Below are positions 1 to 8,799 of a DNA stretch of 64,000 nucleotides, one piece after another; positions within the stretch are counted from its first letter, which is position 1; the number at the start of each line of letters is the position of its first letter. The notes beneath the pieces were generated by a model. It was given only the letters and a program-made list of their open reading frames with translations. It was not told the origin of the DNA and did no database searches. The translations under genes were made by a program, and so were the position numbers. Source of the stretch: Frondihabitans australicus (GTDB taxonomy: Bacteria; Actinomycetota; Actinomycetes; Actinomycetales; Microbacteriaceae); NCBI RefSeq assembly GCF_003634555.1, contig NZ_RBKS01000001.1, forward strand, positions 558,001 to 622,000, given 5' to 3'.

Positions 1-457
1 GCTCGGGCAGCACGTCGAGGCCGTAGTTCTGCGCGGCGAGGTCCTCGCTCGAGGTGACGATGTTCCAGCCGATGCGGCCCTGGGTGATGTTGTTGAGCGT
101 CGCGAACTGCCGAGCCAGGTGCCACGGGTGGTAGAACGTCGTCGACGCGGTGGCGATGATGCCGATCCGCTCGGTCGCCTCGGCGAGCATCGACGCCGTG
201 ACCACCGGATCCATCTTCGGCGCGTAGACCGCGTGCTTCAGCTCCATCTCCATGTCGCCGCCGAGCACGTTCGGCACCATGAGCGAGTCCTCGATCATGA
301 TGAAGTCCATGCACGCCTTCTCCATGGCGCGCACCATGTCGACGTGGAACCGGCCCGAGAAGAAGTTCTCGACCGGGTCGTTGCCGCGGAAGGCGGTGTT
401 CCAGTTCGGTGCGGTGAGGTTGGCGAACCAGCCGAGGCGGAAGGGATCAGCAGACAT
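1..457 (-). CDS. LLM-class flavin-dependent monooxygenase, partial (C-terminus outside window)
   Basis: The first 152 residues are visible, from an ATG at 457. They show the NtaA/SnaA/DszA pattern: N-terminal RLGWFANLTAPNW, the segment IEDSLMVP, YAPKMDPVV, then STTFYHPWHLARQFATL and GRIGWNIVTSSED. Members use FMNH2 supplied by a separate reductase to oxidise small organic substrates; no reductase gene is visible here. It is closest in sequence to the monooxygenase at 2009-3319 (same SLMVP and DPVV variants), so these two form one subtype and the genes at 604 and 8799 another. It is divergent from the gene at 604. The substrate cannot be told from sequence. Confidence 0.85.
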   Translation of the reverse strand, partial: MSADPFRLGWFANLTAPNWNTAFRGNDPVENFFSGRFHVDMVRAMEKACMDFIMIEDSLMVPNVLGGDMEMELKHAVYAPKMDPVVTASMLAEATERIGIIATASTTFYHPWHLARQFATLNNITQGRIGWNIVTSSEDLAAQNYGLDVLPE

Positions 458-603
458 GGGTCGAGTGTGGGGGAGCGGGGTTTCTGTGCCGCAACGCGTG
501 GATTCCGCCGGGGTTACGCCGATCCTGCGCCCGTGATCGCACCACGCCGAGACTTTTACGGCGGCGCAATGGCGGCGCAAATGCGCGTCGGTACCGTCTG
601 GTC
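458..603. promoter_or_regulatory. Divergent intergenic region between two monooxygenase genes
   Basis: 146 bases separate the two divergent starts and must hold both promoters. The 11-mer GCGTGGATTCC at 496-506 followed by GGGTTACGCCG recurs as GCGTGGATTCC (10219-10229) followed by GGGTTCTAACGCCG, upstream of the opp-like operon. A shared operator for the GntR-type regulator is possible but unproven. Confidence 0.3.
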
Positions 604-1920
604 ATGTTCAAACTCGGTTGGTTCGTGAACGGCTTCGCACCCAAGACCTGGCACGGCCCCTGGGCGGGTGAGAACCGCACGGAGTGGATGGGGCCCGGCT
701 TCTGGCAGGACGTCGCCCGCGGCCTCGAGCGCGGCGGATTCGACATGTTCTTCCTGGAGGACACCGCCATGATCGAGGACACCTACGAGGGCTCCGCCGC
801 TTACACGCTGCGGCACGCCGCCATGGCGCCGAAGAACGACCCGATGCCCCTGATGCCTCTGCTCGCGGCCGCGACGAAGCACATCGGCCTGGTGTCGACG
901 ATCTCGACGATCCAGTACCCGCCGTATCTGGCCGCCCGACTCGGCACGACGCTCGACCACCTCACCGAGGGCAGGATCGGCTTCAACGTCGTCACGAGCG
1001 TCAGCCATCGGGTCGCGCAGAACTACGGCTACGAGCGCCACCTCGAGCACGACGAGCGTTACGTGATGGCCGAGGAGTGGATGGACGCCGTCTCGCAGCT
1101 CTGGGAGTCGTGGGAGCCGGACGCCCTCGTGCTCGAGACCGACCCGCCGTTCTTCGCCGACCACACGAAGGTGAAGGCCGTCGACTTCGAGGGGAAGTAC
1201 TTCCGCACCCGCGGCCCGCTCAACACCGTGCCGGGGCCGCAGCGACGCCCGGTGATCGCGCAGGCCGGCGGCTCGCCGAAGGGTCGAGACCTCGCCGCGC
1301 GCAACGCCGACGTCATGCTCGGGCTCGTGCAGAGCCCGGAGGAGATGGTGGAGTTCCGCGCGGACATGGACCGCCGCCTCGCCGCCTTCGGCCGCGACCC
1401 CGACGACCTGCACATCTTCTTCATGGCGCACGCCTACATCGGCGAGAGCGACCGCGACGGCCGGGAGCGCTTCGACGCCGTGGCCGCCTCACGCCACGAT
1501 CCGTCGGCGATCGCGGCCAAGCTCTGGGCGATGTCGTACACCTCCGGCGGCGAGATCGACTTCTCGAAGTTCGACCTCGACGGCCCCGTGCCGACTCGCC
1601 TGGGGAATGGCGAGACCACCACGCACAAGGCCTGGACGGCCGCAGGAGCCGGCAAGACCCTGCGCGACGTCGTCACCGGCCCCGCCAACTACGGCCTCGA
1701 CTTCGTGGGGTCCGCCGCGACGATCGCCTCGCAGATGGACGAGGTCATGCGGGCGACCGGACGCATGGACGGGTTCCTGATCCAGGGCATCGAGGACGAG
1801 CTGACCCGGCGCTCCCTCGCCGAGGTCACCGACGGCCTGTGCCCCGAGCTGAAGCGCCGCGGCCTGATCCGGAAGTCGTACGAGCACGACACCTTCCGCG
1901 AGAACCTCGAGTCCTGGTAG
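604..1920 (+). CDS. LLM-class flavin-dependent monooxygenase (NtaA/SnaA/DszA family)
   Basis: 438 residues, the usual full length of the family. Visible family segments are KLGWF at the N-terminus, LEDTAMIEDTY at about 51-61, MAPKNDPMP at 74-82, and STISTIQYPPYLAARLGT followed by LTEGRIGFNVVTS at about 98-132, then HDERY and the C-terminal RRGLIRKSYE. Such enzymes oxygenate N- or S-containing organics with reduced flavin. It is a close paralogue of the monooxygenase at 8799-10109. It stands alone, divergent from the partial gene at 1-457 and convergent with the gene at 2009. No clear Shine-Dalgarno precedes the ATG, but the N-terminal match to the paralogues fixes the start. Confidence 0.9.
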   Translation: MFKLGWFVNGFAPKTWHGPWAGENRTEWMGPGFWQDVARGLERGGFDMFFLEDTAMIEDTYEGSAAYTLRHAAMAPKNDPMPLMPLLAAATKHIGLVSTISTIQYPPYLAARLGTTLDHLTEGRIGFNVVTSVSHRVAQNYGYERHLEHDERYVMAEEWMDAVSQLWESWEPDALVLETDPPFFADHTKVKAVDFEGKYFRTRGPLNTVPGPQRRPVIAQAGGSPKGRDLAARNADVMLGLVQSPEEMVEFRADMDRRLAAFGRDPDDLHIFFMAHAYIGESDRDGRERFDAVAASRHDPSAIAAKLWAMSYTSGGEIDFSKFDLDGPVPTRLGNGETTTHKAWTAAGAGKTLRDVVTGPANYGLDFVGSAATIASQMDEVMRATGRMDGFLIQGIEDELTRRSLAEVTDGLCPELKRRGLIRKSYEHDTFRENLESW

Positions 1921-1928
1921 CCCCACTG

Positions 1929-1984
1929 CGACAAAACGCGACACCTGCGACGTGGATCCACGTCGCAGGTGTCGCGTTTTGTCG
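1929..1984. terminator. 56-bp perfect palindrome, family A copy 1
   Basis: The 28-base arms are exact reverse complements with no spacer, starting CGACAAAACGCGACACCTGC. It lies between the convergent 3' ends at 1920 and 2009, so a bidirectional terminator is likely. The same outer 25-base arm occurs at 20128, 26537 and 29707. Confidence 0.75.
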
Positions 1985-2008
1985 TGAAGAGAGACAGCGT
2001 CGCGCCTA

Positions 2009-3319
2009 CTAGGCGGGGTCGCGGAGGTTGTCGCGCAGCAGCTGATGCTTGAAGCCCGAGCGGATCAGGCCGCGACGACGCAGCGCGGGCGAGAGCGCGT
2101 CGGTGATCGTCGAGATGTAGTGGCGGCTCATCGGCTGGTTGTAGATGAGGAACCCGTCGCCGCCCACGTACTCCATCACGGCCTCCATCTCGTCGGCGAC
2201 GGTCTCGGCCGTGCCCACCAGCGGGAGCGACGAGATCCTGCCGCCCGAGGCCGCCTCGCGGATCGTCTTGTCGCCCCAGGCGCGCTTCGTGTTCTCGAGT
2301 GTCGACTGGTGGCCGTTCGTCGTGACGTCGGCCGGCAGCGGCTTGTCGGGGTCGAAGACGCTCATGTCGATCTCCTGCGTCGCCTCGAAGTGCGACATGT
2401 TGATCTCGAAGTTCGTCTCCTTGCGCCCGTTCCACTCGTCCTGGATCTCCCGGGCGTGCTCCTCGGTCTCGCCGATCAGCGGCAGGATCACGAAGAAGAT
2501 CTTGATGTCGTCGGGGTTGCGACCGAAGCCCTCCGCGCGCTTCCGAATGTCGTCGCGGAACGCCTTCATCTCCTCCGGGCCGTTGGGGATGTTCAGGATC
2601 AGGTCGGTGTGCTTCGCCGCGAAGTCGCGGCCCTTGGGCGAGCCTCCCGCCTGGCAGTACACCGGGTAGTGCTGGGGCGACCGCGGCACGTTGAGCGGCC
2701 CGCGGGTCTTGTAGAAGCGCCCCTCGAAGTCGGCCCGGTGGACCTTCGTGTAGTCGGCGTAGTAGCCGGTCTCGGGGGAGGCCGTGATGGCGTCCTCGTC
2801 CCACGAGTCCCAGAGGGCCTCGGCAGCGCGCTTGAACTCGTCGGCCATCTCGTAGCGGAGGTCGTGCTCGGGCAGCTTGTCCATGCCGAAGTTCTGCGCG
2901 GCGCGGTCCTCGGACGACGTCACCATGTTCCAGCCGATTCGGCCGCGCGTGAGGTGGTCGAGCGTCGCGAACTGGCGGGCCAGCTGGAACGGGTTGTAGA
3001 ACGTGGTCGACGCGGTGCAGATGATGCCGATGTGCTCGGTCGCGTAGGCGAGCATCGAGGCGGCGACCACCGGGTCGAGCTTGGGGGCGTAACGGGCGTG
3101 CTTGAGGGCCATCTCGCTGTTGCCCCTGTACATGTCGGGGACCATGAGGGAGTCCTCGAGCATGAGGAAGTCGAAGCCGGCCCGCTCGAGGTTGCGGGCC
3201 TGGTCGATGTAGAACCGGCCGTCCATCCAGTTCGTCGCATCGTCGGTGACGTACGGGGAGGTGGGCGATGCCGTCCACTCCGGGGCGGTGAGGTTGCCGA
3301 ACCAGCCGAGTTGGAACAC
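2009..3319 (-). CDS. LLM-class flavin-dependent monooxygenase
   Basis: 436 residues with the family landmarks QLGWFGNLTAPEW, LEDSLMVPD, YAPKLDPVV, TASTTFYNP, GRIGWNMVTSSEDRAAQN and a C-terminal RRRGLIRSGFK. It is the last gene of the minus-strand unit running from about 10109 and is separated from the upstream binding-protein gene by an 82-base gap holding a strong hairpin at 3351-3383. It resembles the partial gene at 1-457 more than the other paralogues. The likely role is oxidation of a compound imported by the adjacent ABC system; that is inference from context. Confidence 0.9.
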   Translation of the reverse strand: MFQLGWFGNLTAPEWTASPTSPYVTDDATNWMDGRFYIDQARNLERAGFDFLMLEDSLMVPDMYRGNSEMALKHARYAPKLDPVVAASMLAYATEHIGIICTASTTFYNPFQLARQFATLDHLTRGRIGWNMVTSSEDRAAQNFGMDKLPEHDLRYEMADEFKRAAEALWDSWDEDAITASPETGYYADYTKVHRADFEGRFYKTRGPLNVPRSPQHYPVYCQAGGSPKGRDFAAKHTDLILNIPNGPEEMKAFRDDIRKRAEGFGRNPDDIKIFFVILPLIGETEEHAREIQDEWNGRKETNFEINMSHFEATQEIDMSVFDPDKPLPADVTTNGHQSTLENTKRAWGDKTIREAASGGRISSLPLVGTAETVADEMEAVMEYVGGDGFLIYNQPMSRHYISTITDALSPALRRRGLIRSGFKHQLLRDNLRDPA

Positions 3320-3350
3320 GTGGTGCCTTTCTGAGTGTGGGTGGGACGAC

Positions 3351-3383
3351 CGAGGGGTGCCGACGAGACGTCGGCACCCCTCG
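3351..3383 (-). terminator. Intercistronic hairpin, 15-bp perfect stem
   Basis: Arms CGAGGGGTGCCGACG and its exact complement flank a 3-base AGA loop. It sits just 3' of the substrate-binding protein gene and before the downstream monooxygenase. No U-run follows, so it may be a partial terminator or a stem that stabilises the binding-protein mRNA. Confidence 0.65.
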
Positions 3384-3401
3384 GGGTGGGGCGGGTCGGA
3401 G

Positions 3402-5066
3402 CTACTTCGAGAGCTTCAGGTTGTAGTAGTCCATCCACTGGTCGGAGCGGGACGCGTAGCCCGAGACCTTCTTGTTGAGGAGCACGTTCGGCTGCGTCTG
3501 GCCGATGAACACGATCGGGCTCTGGTCGATGTAGATCTGCTCGGCGGCGTTCCAGGCCTTGCCCGCCTCGGCCGAGTAGGCGTCCTCGTACGTGTAGCCC
3601 TTGGCCACGGCGTCGTAGAACGGCTGGTACTCCCAGTCGGCGAAGTTGTTGCCGGAGCCCTTGGCCGTGTACACGGTGAGCTCGTAGCCGGGGACCATCG
3701 TGATCGCGTAGTCGCGGAGGATGAACGCCTGCGACGAGTGGTCGGACCGCTGCAGGTTGAACTGCGACTGGTTGACCTTGTTGATCGTGATGTCGAAGCC
3801 GGCGGCGCTGGCCGCGGATTGAATCTGGACCGCGGCGTTCACCATGTCGGAGTCGGAGGCCGACACCGTGAGGGCGAACTTCACCGGGGTGGTGACGCCG
3901 GCCTCCTTGAGGAGCTCCTTGGCCTTGGCGACGTCGTACGTGTAGTCGGGCAGGCCCGTGCCGTCGTAGCCCGGGGCCTTCCGGTCGAGGAAGCCGGAGC
4001 CGTTGCGCACGGCGAGTCCGTGGAACACGTTCTTGATGATCTTGTCGTAGGGCACCGCGTAGGCCATCGCCTGGCGGACCTTGACGTTGTTGAACGGCGC
4101 CTTGTTGGTGACGAGCGGGAACTCGATGTACTGGTTGGAGTCCTTGACCTCGGGGACGATGACGTTCGAGTTGCTCTTCGCCTGGGCGCTGGCCGCGGGG
4201 TCGACGTTCTCGGCGATGTCGGCGGTGCCCGACTCGACGGCCGTCACGCGGGCTCCTGAGTCGGGAACCACTCGCACGATGATCTTCTTGACCGCCGCCT
4301 GGCCGAGCACGAAGTCCTTGCGGGCGACGAGGGTGGCGCCCGACGACGCGTTCCAGGTCGTGACCTCGTAGGGGCCGAAGCCGAAGTTCGGGTGCGTCGC
4401 CGACCACTTCACGGCGTACGGGTCGGCCTTCGTCGCGTGCTGCTTCAGCCACGTCGAGTCGTAGATCTCGCCGATGAGGTCGGAGAGGAGCGCCTTGAGC
4501 TGCGCGCCGTAGCCGGCCCGGGCGATCGTGAACGACACGGTGTGGGTGTCGATCACCTTGATCTGCTTGGCGGGGTCGTAGAGCACCGGCGAGCCGGCGC
4601 CGTAGGCGATGGCGGTCGGGGTGTTGTACTTGCGCTGGAACGACCAGAGGACGTCTTCGGCGGTGAGCTTGTTGCCGTGGGCCGAGACCGCGTTCGTGAG
4701 GTGGAAGGTGTAGGTGAGGCCGTCGCTGGAGACGTCGACCGACTTCGCCAGGTACGGGTCGAACTTCGACGCGTTCTGCGTCTCGACGCCGTTCTCGCTC
4801 GTCTTCTCGTACGGCTTCTTGAGCAGCGTCGCCTGAGTATTGATCGACTGCTCGAGGCCGGAGAACGCGTAGTCGACCGCCCACCCCATGTTGTTGTCGG
4901 GCTCGACGATGGTGAGGGTGTCGGAGGAGGCGGAGCTCGACGAGCCTCCCTGAGACGAGCAGGCGGCGAGGACCACGAAGAGTCCTGCTGTCGCGAGGGC
5001 GATTCCGGCCTTGACGACGCGGCGCTGGCGCAGCGGCGTCCGGCCGACCGGGGGTGCGATGGGCAT
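3402..5066 (-). CDS. Peptide/opine/nickel-type ABC transporter substrate-binding lipoprotein (SBP_bac_5)
   Basis: 554 residues. A basic start and hydrophobic stretch end in the lipobox LAAC with Cys36, followed by a Ser/Gly-rich linker, so it is a membrane-anchored lipoprotein. The body has SBP family 5 features such as PYLAKSVDVSSDGLTYTFHL, TAEDVLWSF, VRQAMAYAVPYDKI and YDVAKAKELLKEAG. AGGAG lies 8 bases before the ATG, fixing the start. It is downstream of both permeases and both ATPases of the same importer. The flanking monooxygenases suggest the ligand is an organic compound to be oxidised rather than a plain peptide. Confidence 0.92.
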   Translation of the reverse strand: MPIAPPVGRTPLRQRRVVKAGIALATAGLFVVLAACSSQGGSSSSASSDTLTIVEPDNNMGWAVDYAFSGLEQSINTQATLLKKPYEKTSENGVETQNASKFDPYLAKSVDVSSDGLTYTFHLTNAVSAHGNKLTAEDVLWSFQRKYNTPTAIAYGAGSPVLYDPAKQIKVIDTHTVSFTIARAGYGAQLKALLSDLIGEIYDSTWLKQHATKADPYAVKWSATHPNFGFGPYEVTTWNASSGATLVARKDFVLGQAAVKKIIVRVVPDSGARVTAVESGTADIAENVDPAASAQAKSNSNVIVPEVKDSNQYIEFPLVTNKAPFNNVKVRQAMAYAVPYDKIIKNVFHGLAVRNGSGFLDRKAPGYDGTGLPDYTYDVAKAKELLKEAGVTTPVKFALTVSASDSDMVNAAVQIQSAASAAGFDITINKVNQSQFNLQRSDHSSQAFILRDYAITMVPGYELTVYTAKGSGNNFADWEYQPFYDAVAKGYTYEDAYSAEAGKAWNAAEQIYIDQSPIVFIGQTQPNVLLNKKVSGYASRSDQWMDYYNLKLSK

Positions 5067-5129
5067 GGCTGTACTCCTGGGAGGTGGGTGGTGCGGTGGG
5101 AAGGGAGGGAAGGGGAGCTGTGGGCCGGC

Positions 5130-6014
5130 TCAGCCGTGCCGGATGATCCGGCGGTTGAGCGCGACCATGAAGACGGTGGTGAGCAGCATGGCGACCGAGG
5201 GGAAGAGCACCGGCCACCACTTGCCGACGAGCACGCCCTGCTCTTCGGTCGAGATCATCGAGCCCCACTCGGGAGTGGGCGGGGCGAGGCCGACGCCGAG
5301 GAATCCGAGGCCCGCGACGATGCCGATGGCCGACGCGAACACGAGCGTCGCGTTCTCGAGGGCGGGCCAGGCGGCGTTCGGCAGGATGTAGCGGAAGGTC
5401 CGCGAGAAGCCCGACTCGCCCGACACGGCCGCGTTCTCGAGGAACACCTCGCCCGAGACGCGCAGCACCTCGCTGCGGACCAGGCGAGCCTGGTTGGGGC
5501 TGAGCGCGACAACCATGGCCAGGATCAGGCTGACCTCGTTGGCGCCGAAGAACGCGACGAGCACGAGGCCGATGATGATCGCGGGCAGAGCCTGGAGGAG
5601 ATCCAGGATCCGCACGATCAGCCCGCCGACGACGCGCACGCCCGCCACGTTCGAGCGTTCGGCGACGGCCGCGACGACTCCGACGATCATGCCGACCAGG
5701 GTGCAGGCGACCGCGGCGCCGAGGCCGATGACGACGTCGTAGCGGAAGCCGGCGACGGTCCGCGAGAAGACGTCCATGCCGGTGGAGTCGGTGCCGAACC
5801 AGTGGGTGGCGCCGGGCAGCACGTAGGTGTCGGCGATGACCTTCGTCGACGGGAACCGGCTCAGGTGGTTGCCGAACGCGCAGAGGAACAGGATCACGAC
5901 CACGCCGAGCCCGTACAGGAACGTGCTGATGCGAGGCATGCGGCGGGGCGCCGACGGGACCATCAGGTCGTCCGCGGGCAGGGTCTTCTCGACGATCTCG
6001 GTGGCTGACGACAT
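5130..6014 (-). CDS. ABC transporter permease, OppC/DppC type
   Basis: 294 residues. One N-terminal membrane segment (about 34-48) precedes HWFGTDSTGMDVFSR (71-85), the standard OppC motif, and then four or five further hydrophobic segments. The cytoplasmic coupling loop (about 180-215) contains SEVLRVSGEVFLENAA and ends RYILPNAAWP, and the C-terminal part has GLGFLGVGLAPPTPEWGSM. It pairs with the OppB-type permease at 6069-7109 in the inner membrane channel. Confidence 0.92.
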   Translation of the reverse strand: MSSATEIVEKTLPADDLMVPSAPRRMPRISTFLYGLGVVVILFLCAFGNHLSRFPSTKVIADTYVLPGATHWFGTDSTGMDVFSRTVAGFRYDVVIGLGAAVACTLVGMIVGVVAAVAERSNVAGVRVVGGLIVRILDLLQALPAIIIGLVLVAFFGANEVSLILAMVVALSPNQARLVRSEVLRVSGEVFLENAAVSGESGFSRTFRYILPNAAWPALENATLVFASAIGIVAGLGFLGVGLAPPTPEWGSMISTEEQGVLVGKWWPVLFPSVAMLLTTVFMVALNRRIIRHG

Positions 6015-6068
6015 CAGGCACGCACCTTTCGAGGGGAGTCGGCGGAGCGGAGGAGGGAGGGGCGGAAC

Positions 6069-7109
6069 TCAGGACGCGGCACGGAACACCCGCCTCCTGG
6101 GGTCCAGGACCCCGGTGATGATGTCGACGAGGAGGAACACGATCAGCGAGATCAGCGCGATGGCGAGCAGGATGCCCTGCAGTGCCAGGTAGTCCGACCG
6201 CTTCACCGCGTTGACCGCGTAGTTCGCCGACCCCTGCAGGGCGAACAGCTGCTCGACGACGACGGCGCCGCCGAGGAGGTAGCCGAAGAGCGTGCCGAAC
6301 ATGGCCACCGCCGGGGGAGCGGCGCGGCGCCACACCGAGGCGAGCACCGTGGAGTTCTTCCAGCCGGTCGAGACGAGGAACTTCGTCGAGTTCGCGCCCG
6401 CCGCCGCCTCGATGGAGGGGATCAGCACCTTGACGAGCATCGGCCCGTAGGCGAGGACCAGCACGAGGCAGGGCAGCCACAGGTGCGCGATCTCGGAGGT
6501 GAACACGGCCGAGTCGCCGGCGATGAGCGCGTCGATCAGCGGGAACCCGGTGACCGTGGGCGGAGCGCTGAGCGTGACGTCGAAGAGACCGATCGGCGCC
6601 GGCGCGATGTGCAGCAGCAGGTACAGCACCAGGATCCCGAAGATGCCGATCACGAAGTCCGGCACCGCCCCGGCGGCCCGTGCGATCCAGACGCAGATGC
6701 GCGAGACGGCGCTGTCGGGCCGGAGCATCACGCTCGTGCCGACGAGGAAGCCGAGCAGCACGATCCCGAAGGAGGCGAGCAGCGCGGTCTCCACGGTGCC
6801 GGGGATGACCCGGATCAGGTCGGCGAGCACCTCGGATCCCGAGGCGAAGCTGGTGCCCAGGTGCAGGGTCACCAGGTTGCCGAGGTAGGTGAGCAGCTGG
6901 TGCCCGATCGACCCGTTCAGCCCGAGGGCCTTCTGCGTCGAGAGGTACTGCGCGTGCGTCTGGTTCTGGCCGCCGGCCGCGTTGATCACCGGGTCGCCGG
7001 GGATCAGACGGACGAGGAAGAACACCGCGATGGCGAAGAAGAACAGGTAGATCGGCAGCATCACGACGCGCCGGGCCCACCAGAGGTGGTTGTTGGCAAG
7101 GATCTTCAT
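6069..7109 (-). CDS. ABC transporter permease, OppB/DppB type
   Basis: 346 residues starting MKILANNHLWW. The ATG at 7109 is preceded by AGGAGAG on the minus strand, so the longer open frame reaching 7649 is not used. It carries an N-terminal membrane helix, the conserved FLVRLIPGDPVINAAGG segment and several further hydrophobic spans. The start lies 8 bases after the stop of the upstream ATPase gene, consistent with co-transcription. It forms the heterodimeric channel with the permease at 5130. Confidence 0.92.
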   Translation of the reverse strand: MKILANNHLWWARRVVMLPIYLFFFAIAVFFLVRLIPGDPVINAAGGQNQTHAQYLSTQKALGLNGSIGHQLLTYLGNLVTLHLGTSFASGSEVLADLIRVIPGTVETALLASFGIVLLGFLVGTSVMLRPDSAVSRICVWIARAAGAVPDFVIGIFGILVLYLLLHIAPAPIGLFDVTLSAPPTVTGFPLIDALIAGDSAVFTSEIAHLWLPCLVLVLAYGPMLVKVLIPSIEAAAGANSTKFLVSTGWKNSTVLASVWRRAAPPAVAMFGTLFGYLLGGAVVVEQLFALQGSANYAVNAVKRSDYLALQGILLAIALISLIVFLLVDIITGVLDPRRRVFRAAS

Positions 7110-7117
7110 AGCTCTCC

Positions 7118-7930
7118 TCATGCGTCGTAGGTGTAGGCGTCGACGAGCTGACGCGTGTAGTCGTGCTCGGGCTCTTCGAGCACGCGGCGGGTGGGCCCGT
7201 GCTCGACGACAACGCCGTTCTTCATCACGACGACGTCGTGGGTCATGAACGCCGTCGTCGGCAGTCCGTGCGAGACGAACATGAGCGCGCAGTCGGCGGT
7301 GTCGCAGTACTCCTTGAGCAGGTTGAGCACCGTGCCCTGCACGGAGACGTCGAGAGCGGAGACGGCCTCGTCGGCCAGCAGCACCTTCGGCTCGGGTATG
7401 ACCGCGCGCACGATCGCGAAGCGCTGCCGCTGGCCGCCCGAGAGGGCCGCGGGCTTGCGGTCGAGGAGCGCCGCATCGAGGCCCATCTGCACCGTGAGCG
7501 ACTCCATGCGGTCCTTCGCGTCCTTCGCGGTGAGGCCGCAGAGGGTCGTGTTGACGCGCATCATCGACTTCCGGATCGTCCATCGCGGGTTGAACGCGCC
7601 GCCGGTGTCCTGGCCGATCCACTGGATCGCGCGACGGTAGGCCAGCCACTCGGCCTGCGAGAACGAGTGGATGTCGCGCCCTTGGTAGAGCACGCGGCCC
7701 GACGTCGGGCGATCGAGGCCGAGAGCCATGCGCACGAGCGTCGACTTGCCGGATCCGGACTCGCCGATGATCCCGATGCGCTGGGACTCCTGCAGCGTCA
7801 GCGACACGTCGTCGAGGGCGGTGTGCGACTCGAGGCCCGTGCGGAACACGCGGGTGACGTTCTCGAACGCCAGGATCCCGCTCGGCTCGCGGGTGGCCGT
7901 CCCCTCGGGGGCGAGCGTCGTCTGGCTCAT
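7118..7930 (-). CDS. ABC transporter ATP-binding protein, OppF/DppF type
   Basis: 270 residues from an ATG at 7930 that overlaps the stop of the preceding ATPase (ATGA). Walker A is GESGSGKST, the signature is LSGGQRQRFAIVRAV and Walker B is VLLADEAVSALD, with the H-loop MFVSHG. The short C-terminal part after the nucleotide domain lacks a full oligopeptide C-terminal extension. It powers the importer with the OppD-type partner. Confidence 0.92.
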   Translation of the reverse strand: MSQTTLAPEGTATREPSGILAFENVTRVFRTGLESHTALDDVSLTLQESQRIGIIGESGSGKSTLVRMALGLDRPTSGRVLYQGRDIHSFSQAEWLAYRRAIQWIGQDTGGAFNPRWTIRKSMMRVNTTLCGLTAKDAKDRMESLTVQMGLDAALLDRKPAALSGGQRQRFAIVRAVIPEPKVLLADEAVSALDVSVQGTVLNLLKEYCDTADCALMFVSHGLPTTAFMTHDVVVMKNGVVVEHGPTRRVLEEPEHDYTRQLVDAYTYDA

Positions 7931-8799
7931 GCCGTGAACTCCTGGTTCGCGTCGATGGTGCGGAGGCGCTCGACGTCCCAGTTGGAGAGGGTGGGGATCG
8001 AGTCGAGGAGCCCGCGGCCGTACGAGGAGCCGGGGGCCTGTGCCGCGAGCTCCTGCGGTGTCATCGACTCCACGACGCGGCCGTTCCTCATCACGACGAG
8101 GTGGTCGACGTAGCGGGCGCAGAGCGCGATGTCGTGCGAGACGATGAGAAGCGCAGCACCCGTGGTGGCGGTGAGCTCGGAGAGGACCTCCATGGTCTCG
8201 CGGGCCAGCGAGGCGTCGAGGGCGCTCGTCGGCTCGTCGGCGATCACGAGCTGCGGCTCGGCGGCGAGGGCCAGGGCGATCATGACGCGCTGCCTCATGC
8301 CGCCGGAGAGCCTCGCGGCGCTCGACTTCCAGATCCTGTCGACGTCGTGGAGGCCGACGGACCGCAGGATGCCCTCGGACCTCTCGATCGCCTCCTTCGC
8401 GCTCGTCTTCCGCACCCCGTTCAGCACGGCCGTGAACTGCTTGCCGATGGTCGAGACCGGGTCGAGCGACGACATGGCGTCCTGGAAGATCGTCACCACG
8501 CCCGGCACCCGCGGGGCGATCAGGGTCTTCTGCTTCGTCGCGCCGATCGGGACGCCCTGGAACGAGCGCTCCTCGGACGAGATCGTCGCGTTGCGCGGCA
8601 GGAACCCGGAGATCGCCATGCACACCGTGGTCTTGCCCGAGCCCGACTCGCCGATGATCGCGTAGCGCTCGCCGGAGGAGATGCTGAAGGTGACGTTCTG
8701 CACGGCAGGCTTGCCGTCGTACGAGACCGACAGGTTCGTCAGCTGCAGCATCGGGCTGGTCGACGTGCGGACGGGCGCCTCGATCGTCGCGGACGACAT
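7927..8799 (-). CDS. ABC transporter ATP-binding protein, OppD/DppD type
   Basis: 290 residues starting MSSATIEAPV at 8799, where ATGA overlaps the stop of the upstream monooxygenase. Walker A is GESGSGKTT, the signature LSGGMRQRVMIALAL, Walker B LVIADEPTSALD, with VSHD as H-loop. The longer open frame to 8880 runs into the monooxygenase gene and is not used. First ATPase of the importer operon. Confidence 0.92.
   Translation of the reverse strand: MSSATIEAPVRTSTSPMLQLTNLSVSYDGKPAVQNVTFSISSGERYAIIGESGSGKTTVCMAISGFLPRNATISSEERSFQGVPIGATKQKTLIAPRVPGVVTIFQDAMSSLDPVSTIGKQFTAVLNGVRKTSAKEAIERSEGILRSVGLHDVDRIWKSSAARLSGGMRQRVMIALALAAEPQLVIADEPTSALDASLARETMEVLSELTATTGAALLIVSHDIALCARYVDHLVVMRNGRVVESMTPQELAAQAPGSSYGRGLLDSIPTLSNWDVERLRTIDANQEFTA

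Noticed and set aside
2920-7212. A 1430-codon open frame on the minus strand
   Set aside because: It crosses the binding protein, both permeases and a monooxygenase in another frame, is Arg/Pro-rich, and is a typical by-product of GC-rich coding DNA.
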